From Willaertia magna (taxonomy: Eukaryota > Heterolobosea > Eutetramitea > Acrasida > Naegleriidae), in the NCBI GenBank assembly GCA_902984215.1, contig CADWAF010000858.1:1-11332 (forward strand): DNA of 11,332 nt, given 5' to 3'. Below, one piece after another: positions 6,633 to 11,332 of the stretch. Numbering within the stretch: the first letter of the stretch is position 1; each line of letters begins with the position of its first letter. A model generated the notes under the pieces. The model was not told the DNA's origin. It ran no database searches and saw only the letters and a program-made list of their open reading frames with translations. The translations under genes were made by a program, and so were the position numbers.

Positions 6633-6848
6633 TTTATTTATTTATTCTGTTCAAAATAAATTGATCCATTTCATTAAAACAATCATCGATATTTCGCTAA
6701 TAATTTAACAATTGTTAAGGGGTGTGGCCTTAGTGATCTTCTTTTGCGTTGTACAACGACGATTTTTAGGGTCGTGTTTGTCTTTTGAATTTTCAAATAA
6801 ATTTTATTACTGACTATTTGTGAAAACAATTTTTTAGTAATTGTTTAT
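6633..6848. other. Convergent spacer with GC-rich, palindrome-rich core
   Basis: 216 bp between two gene ends that face each other. By direct count 6721-6780 is 27/60 (45%) G+C, far above the surrounding sequence. It contains a perfect 14-bp palindrome TTAACAATTGTTAA (6705-6718), a 5-bp hairpin (TAAGG 6716-6720 with CCTTA 6728-6732), a perfect 12-bp palindrome CGTTGTACAACG (6747-6758), and ACGAC/GTCGT arms at 6756-6760 and 6771-6775. An 8-bp inverted repeat AAACAATT/AATTGTTT (6824-6831, 6839-6846) lies next to the RhoGEF stop. No tRNA fits: no B box and no cloverleaf. A small RNA gene or 3'-end processing structure is possible. Confidence 0.4.
6655..6660 (+). terminator. Poly(A) signal AATAAA of the PARG-like gene
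   Basis: AATAAA 22 nt after the TAA at 6630-6632, at a typical position for a short 3' untranslated region. Confidence 0.45.
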
Positions 6849-9800
6849 TTATTGATTACTTTTTAATTTTAAAATAATAGATTTTAATTGTTCAATGTCA
6901 TTTGGTAAATGATCAAAATCTACCTTGTCACTTGTATTTATTTTATCAATTATATCAATTGGTTCTTTACTCTTTAATTCTTCTTCACTTTCTTGTTTAT
7001 TTTCTGTTGATGATAAACAATGTTGATTTTCAGTAGTGATATTTTCTTCCACATTACTTACAGTATTTTCAACTTTACTAATTGTTGTATCAATAGTACT
7101 AATTGTTGTTGTATCATTAAATAATAATATTTCATTTAATTTTTCATTAAATGATGTTGTTGTTGTTGGTGTAGTTGCACTTGAACTGCTACTTGTTGTA
7201 GGAGTTGTAGCTGATGGTGTTTTATTTAAATTAATTCTTTTACGATTTACTTTCAATGGTGTTGCTGTAGTGGTATTATTATTACTATTTTCATTAGTAG
7301 TAATAATTGGAATGACAGCTGTTGAAGTTGAAGTAGTAGTAGTAATTGGTGGTGGTATTTCACTTGCTGTTGTTGTTGAACTAACAATACTTGTATTACT
7401 ATCATTTCTATTGTTATTATTAGAACTATTACCAGTTGTTGTTGTTGTTGTAATATTTGTTTCATCTTCTTTTGAAATTCCTTTATTTTCTTCTTCTTCT
7501 TTATTTATTGTAGTAATAGTACCTTCATTATTATTAATTATTGTTGTTGTTGTAGTTTGTTGTTGTTGTGTATTAGTTGTTGTTGTTGATGCAGGTACTT
7601 TCTTTTTAACTAATCTAACAATCTTTTTAACTTTTACACCTTCACCACTATTACGTTTTTCTTCTTTTGTTAATAATTCATTATTATTTTTAAATAATAA
7701 ATGATGATTATTACTACTTGTTGTTGTTAATCTAGGTGATATTATTGCAGATGCTGTATTACTACTCATTACTGGATTATTACCTAAAGTAGTAGGTGAT
7801 TTATCATTATTACCATTTACAGTATTACTATTTATAGTATTATTATTTGTGACATTATTTGAAGTAGGTGATTTATCTTGATTATTTTCTTGTAATTGTT
7901 GTAATTGTAATTGATGATAATCTAATAATTTCTTTTTAGGTAAAGAAGGTAATTGATAAATAGATCCTTTTAAAGTAGGTAATCCATGTTCAGTTGTAAA
8001 TATAGGTGAAAATACTCTCTCTTGTTGTTTATTATTATTAACTACTTTTGCAGATAAAGGTGATGGAATATCATTCTTTTTTAAATCTACTTCTTCAATT
8101 CCATCACTTAATGTACGTCTATGTTTAGTACTATTATTATTATTATTATTATTTGTTTTATTATTTTTATTATTCTGTTTTGATTTATGTGCAGTAATTA
8201 AAGCACCAATACTAGTGTGATGTTGTTGTTGATTTGAATTTAATGATGATGTAGATGAAGTTAAACAACCTGATGAAGTTGATGTTGATGTATTATCGTC
8301 ATCCATTATTATTGTTGTGCTTGCTTCTAACGCTCCAGTTGAATTTGATTTTTGCATTATATTATTATTATCCACTTCTCTACCATTATTATTTTCTGAA
8401 GATGATGATGATTCAGGAGTTGATTGACTAGATAAATATAAAAAATCTTTTGCTTTTTGTAATAATGTTTTTCTTCTTGACATGTCACTTACTGTTTGTC
8501 TACTATTATTATTATGAAAAACAGTTGGAGAACGATGTGTCACACTTCCTCTCATTGTTGTTGTTGTAGTTGTTGCTCCATCATGATTCATTGTTGAAGA
8601 ATTATTATTATTACTATTTGGACTAGTACTATTATTATTACTATTTGGTTTAAAAACTTCTGAAAATCTCTTTAAACTTGTAGGTAAACTACCGGTACCA
8701 CTACTAACTTTTTTATCTAATTGTTGTTGTTGTTGATTATTAGAAACATGTCTATCATGGTGAGTATTATTATTATTGGAATGTTGTTGATTTTGAGATG
8801 AATGCATTGTTCTTTCTTCTAAATTTGGTGGTTTAGATTTATCCGACATGACAATTGGATCGCTAGCAAATAATTCATAAAATCCATCCAAATCATTTCC
8901 TAAAATAGACATAATTTTACTATCAACATTAATTAATTCTTCTTTTGCACAATTATATTCTTTATCTAATTGTAAAACATTTACATTTAATTGTTGTAAT
9001 AAAATTTCCTTTTCCTTTTCAATTTTAATTTTATTTTCTAATTCTTTTGTTAATTCTGAAATTTTTAATTTTAATTGTAAAATTGTTTCATTTAAACATT
9101 TCATTTCTTGTTGTAATGAAGATTGTTCTTGTTTATTATTGGTTAATTTATTTTCTGTAATAATTGTTTTAGAATATAATTTTTTACGTTTCTCTTGGAA
9201 TTGTAATTCTGTTGATAAATTATTATTTTGTAAATTAGTATTTGGTGATGTTGATGAATTATTACTATTAGTAGAATCTCTAGGTGATGTACTTAATTTA
9301 ACATGAACTCTAGGTGATTTAATTGTTTGTTCTACTCCTTCTTTACCACTGTTATTATTATTATTATTTAATACTAATACTTCTGTATTATTTATATTAT
9401 TATTAATAACAACATCATTCATTATAGTAGATTTATTAATTTTCAATTTCTTTTCAATTTCAATTAATTCACTCAAATCCTTTTCCCATTTCATTCTAAT
9501 ATCTGAATTTAAAGCAATAAATTTTAAATTCATTAAACAATTTCTAATAAATGCTGATATCTCAAAATGTATCATTTCTTCATCTTTAAATTCTTCTTCA
9601 CCTCCTTTACGTTTCTCTAAATCAATAAATGATAAAAATAAAATTTTTGTAAAATCAATTTTATATCCACCTTCAATTGTTAATGGTATAATTAATAAAA
9701 TATCATTAAATAAATATACATCACATTCATTATTAAATAATACTTTATTTACAAGTGTAGTTGTTGTAATATTATTATTTTGTAATGATGATATAATAAT

Positions 9801-11332
9801 TTTAAAACTATCCTTTTTAATAAATTTCCTTTTTGGTTTAATTAAAGATTTATATCTCTTTTCTAATTGTTGTTGTAAATTAATCATTATTTGATTATTT
9901 CTTTCATTTCTTTTCTTTTCATTAACAAAAGTAGCTAATTCACTTATTAAAATTAAAGTTTCTTCAATAACATTATATTCAACATGTTCTTTACATGTTC
10001 TTTTAAATAATTCTTCAAATAATAATTTATATCTAGGTATTCTTTGTACTGGTGTAATTAATAATGATTGAATAGTTATTCCTTTTCTTTCATATACACT
10101 TTCATTTAAATCATTAAATTTTGAATTGGTTTTCATTAAATATTCAATAATTTCAGATGCATTTTCATAATTATTTACATATGTAGTATAGATTTTTAAA
10201 AATGGTAATATTTTTTTAAATATGGAAGGAAAAAAGTTTTGAGGCCAATTCTTTTTAAAATCAATTTCTAAATCATGTAATAATGCTGTATTGGTTTGTA
10301 ATATTTGTTCAATATTACTAAACATGTATTTAAATTGTTCTTCTGGTGTATATTTTAATATATTATTCATATTTGTATTTAAATTATTTAAATTATTATT
10401 ATTATTTAAATTATTATTAATTGTTGTATTATTTGAATGATATAAAATGGCATAATTATCTCGTTGTAAAGGTAAATAAAAATCATGATATAAAATCTCC
10501 AATTGATTAACATATGCCCTTTCTGTAGTTAAAATCTCTTTAATACAAGCTTGTCTTAATCTTTGTTGTTTAAATTCATTAGATTTATATGCATATTCAA
10601 ATAATTTACTTGTTGTATAATAATAATGAAAAGCATTGGCTACAATTTTTGCCGCCTGTTCTACTGAATATTTTTTTTGTAAATCTTGTATTAATAAGGG
10701 TGATTGATGAGTAAAGAAAGTAGCTTTTCTATTTTCAAATTTTCCTCTAGATTTTGCATTTTTTAAATATTCCTTTACTTCGGAATTTTTTAATTCCGTT
10801 GGACCCATCATCTTTTTTGATTGATGTTGTAATTTAATATGTTTAAGGAAATTTAATTTTCTTTCATCTGTTGAATGTTCATCATATTCAAAAAAGTTAG
10901 ATACTGTATCTAATTTTGTTTTATAAATTTCAATTATTTGTGAATCTAAATTTGGTTCATAAATAGATAATTCTTTATCAATAATTGTATCATTATTAAC
11001 AATATGATTTGTTAATCCAATCAAATCTTCAAATTCAAAATCTTCATTATATTCTTCAAGACTATTTAATTGATTACTATTATCTTCTTCTTCTTCTTCA
11101 TCTCTTTCTGTATCACTACTTTCTGCATCATATGTAGTTAAATCAACATCATTTTCTTCACCATAAATATCATGTGATTGTTGTTGTAATTGATTATAAA
11201 TATCTTGTTGTTGAATTTCTAATAAAGCATTATTTATAGTTGTTTTAGTTGTTGGTAAAGATAAAGTATCTTCTTCAATAGGTGATGATGTAGTACTACT
11301 ACTTATTATTGTAGTTATATCTACAGATTGTT
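6849..11332 (-). CDS. Rho-family guanine nucleotide exchange factor, DH-PH type (5' partial)
   Basis: The frame is open to the right edge, showing 1493 residues. No ATG occurs in the first 172 visible residues, so the true start lies beyond the window. The product activates Rho/Rac GTPases by promoting GDP release. Visible residues 1-110 are Ser/Thr/Gln-rich, then acidic (DTERDEEEEED). The DH domain spans about 258-475 (roughly 10560-9910), with ACIKEILTTERAYVNQL as its first conserved helix and ITPVQRIPRYKLL as the conserved third region. An Asn-rich insert lies at about 300-322. The PH domain is at about 500-630 (9835-9435), with the typical C-terminal Trp in MKWEKDL. A coiled coil follows at about 710-810. 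The remaining tail of about 650 residues is Asn/Ser/Thr-rich, with many Ser-Pro sites, and ends in a short charged helix (IEQLKSIILKLK). AATAAA overlaps the stop. Target GTPase unknown. Confidence 0.92.
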   Translation of the reverse strand, partial: QSVDITTIISSSTTSSPIEEDTLSLPTTKTTINNALLEIQQQDIYNQLQQQSHDIYGEENDVDLTTYDAESSDTERDEEEEEDNSNQLNSLEEYNEDFEFEDLIGLTNHIVNNDTIIDKELSIYEPNLDSQIIEIYKTKLDTVSNFFEYDEHSTDERKLNFLKHIKLQHQSKKMMGPTELKNSEVKEYLKNAKSRGKFENRKATFFTHQSPLLIQDLQKKYSVEQAAKIVANAFHYYYTTSKLFEYAYKSNEFKQQRLRQACIKEILTTERAYVNQLEILYHDFYLPLQRDNYAILYHSNNTTINNNLNNNNNLNNLNTNMNNILKYTPEEQFKYMFSNIEQILQTNTALLHDLEIDFKKNWPQNFFPSIFKKILPFLKIYTTYVNNYENASEIIEYLMKTNSKFNDLNESVYERKGITIQSLLITPVQRIPRYKLLFEELFKRTCKEHVEYNVIEETLILISELATFVNEKKRNERNNQIMINLQQQLEKRYKSLIKPKRKFIKKDSFKIIISSLQNNNITTTTLVNKVLFNNECDVYLFNDILLIIPLTIEGGYKIDFTKILFLSFIDLEKRKGGEEEFKDEEMIHFEISAFIRNCLMNLKFIALNSDIRMKWEKDLSELIEIEKKLKINKSTIMNDVVINNNINNTEVLVLNNNNNNSGKEGVEQTIKSPRVHVKLSTSPRDSTNSNNSSTSPNTNLQNNNLSTELQFQEKRKKLYSKTIITENKLTNNKQEQSSLQQEMKCLNETILQLKLKISELTKELENKIKIEKEKEILLQQLNVNVLQLDKEYNCAKEELINVDSKIMSILGNDLDGFYELFASDPIVMSDKSKPPNLEERTMHSSQNQQHSNNNNTHHDRHVSNNQQQQQLDKKVSSGTGSLPTSLKRFSEVFKPNSNNNSTSPNSNNNNSSTMNHDGATTTTTTMRGSVTHRSPTVFHNNNSRQTVSDMSRRKTLLQKAKDFLYLSSQSTPESSSSSENNNGREVDNNNIMQKSNSTGALEASTTIIMDDDNTSTSTSSGCLTSSTSSLNSNQQQHHTSIGALITAHKSKQNNKNNKTNNNNNNNSTKHRRTLSDGIEEVDLKKNDIPSPLSAKVVNNNKQQERVFSPIFTTEHGLPTLKGSIYQLPSLPKKKLLDYHQLQLQQLQENNQDKSPTSNNVTNNNTINSNTVNGNNDKSPTTLGNNPVMSSNTASAIISPRLTTTSSNNHHLLFKNNNELLTKEEKRNSGEGVKVKKIVRLVKKKVPASTTTTNTQQQQTTTTTIINNNEGTITTINKEEEENKGISKEDETNITTTTTTGNSSNNNNRNDSNTSIVSSTTTASEIPPPITTTTSTSTAVIPIITTNENSNNNTTTATPLKVNRKRINLNKTPSATTPTTSSSSSATTPTTTTSFNEKLNEILLFNDTTTISTIDTTISKVENTVSNVEENITTENQHCLSSTENKQESEEELKSKEPIDIIDKINTSDKVDFDHLPNDIEQLKSIILKLKSNQ

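Noticed and set aside
6448..6708. 86-codon plus-strand frame with its own ATG
   Set aside because: It overlaps exon 2 of the PARG-like gene in another frame; the exon frame gives the conserved WGCGAYRNPP motif, this one gives nothing recognisable.
6719..6790. tRNA gene in the GC-rich spacer
   Set aside because: There is a weak A-box-like TGGCCTTAGTG, but no B box GGTTCGA and no cloverleaf; the central palindrome cannot form a 7-nt anticodon loop.
7253..7465. 70-codon minus-strand frame rich in Gln and Leu
   Set aside because: A frame-shifted shadow of the trinucleotide repeats in the RhoGEF gene.
7036..7704. 222-codon plus-strand frame rich in Val, Leu and Ser
   Set aside because: It is the mirror of the Thr/Asn/Ser-rich RhoGEF tail on the minus strand; the hydrophobic runs come from reversed ACA/AAC repeats and have no family signal.
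7100..8800. CRISPR-like or satellite array
   Set aside because: The repeats are in-frame ACA/AAT/CAA/TCA coding runs in the RhoGEF tail, not spaced direct repeats.
11022..11024. TTG as the start codon of the RhoGEF
   Set aside because: The frame stays open for another 102 codons to the window edge, so this codon is an internal Leu and the start lies outside the window.

Overview
This is an AT-rich eukaryotic nuclear window that looks protist-like, probably from an amoeba. The reasons are short GT-AG introns (91, 95 and 53 nt inferred here), A-runs just before most start codons, Asn/Gln/Thr/Ser homopolymers inside proteins, almost exclusive use of A/T-ending codons, and TAA as the stop of every intact gene. 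Protein content (Rho-type GEF with DH-PH, F-box/LRR protein, peroxisomal 2-hydroxy-acid oxidase, neutral sphingomyelinase-like enzyme) fits a free-living amoeba such as a dictyostelid-like amoebozoan. A heterolobosean cannot be excluded from sequence alone.

Layout from left to right: (1) 46-508 minus, a three-exon gene for a 104-residue two-helix membrane protein of the SPEC3/Stum type. (2) 591-2036 minus, an FMN-dependent 2-hydroxy-acid oxidase ending in the peroxisomal signal SKL. (3) 2125-3259 plus, an F-box/leucine-rich-repeat protein starting 88 bp from the oxidase start in a divergent arrangement. Its reading frame shifts once near 2442-2450. (4) 3260-3580, a spacer holding what looks like a decayed minus-strand gene fragment. 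(5) 3581-5296 plus, a neutral sphingomyelinase-like phosphodiesterase with a long Asn/Gln/Thr-rich N-terminus and three Leu-Gln-Asn repeat insertions. (6) 5474-6632 plus, a two-exon microbial-type poly(ADP-ribose) glycohydrolase; its C-terminal exon is only visible after splicing. (7) 6633-6848, a convergent spacer with an unusually GC-rich, palindrome-rich core. (8) 6849 to beyond 11332, minus, a large RhoGEF (DH-PH, coiled coil, low-complexity tail) whose N-terminus lies outside the window.

The genes do not form a pathway or an operon; they are independent units. Themes worth noting are peroxisomal oxidation, sphingolipid breakdown, ADP-ribose turnover, ubiquitin-ligase adaptor function and Rho signalling. 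I found no mobile element, CRISPR array, tRNA or rRNA. Nothing here clearly amounts to a new multi-gene system. The best leads are the frame-disrupted and possibly myristoylated F-box/LRR gene, the relic at 3284-3485, the structured spacer at 6705-6775, and shared Myb-like motifs in the gene-start spacers.
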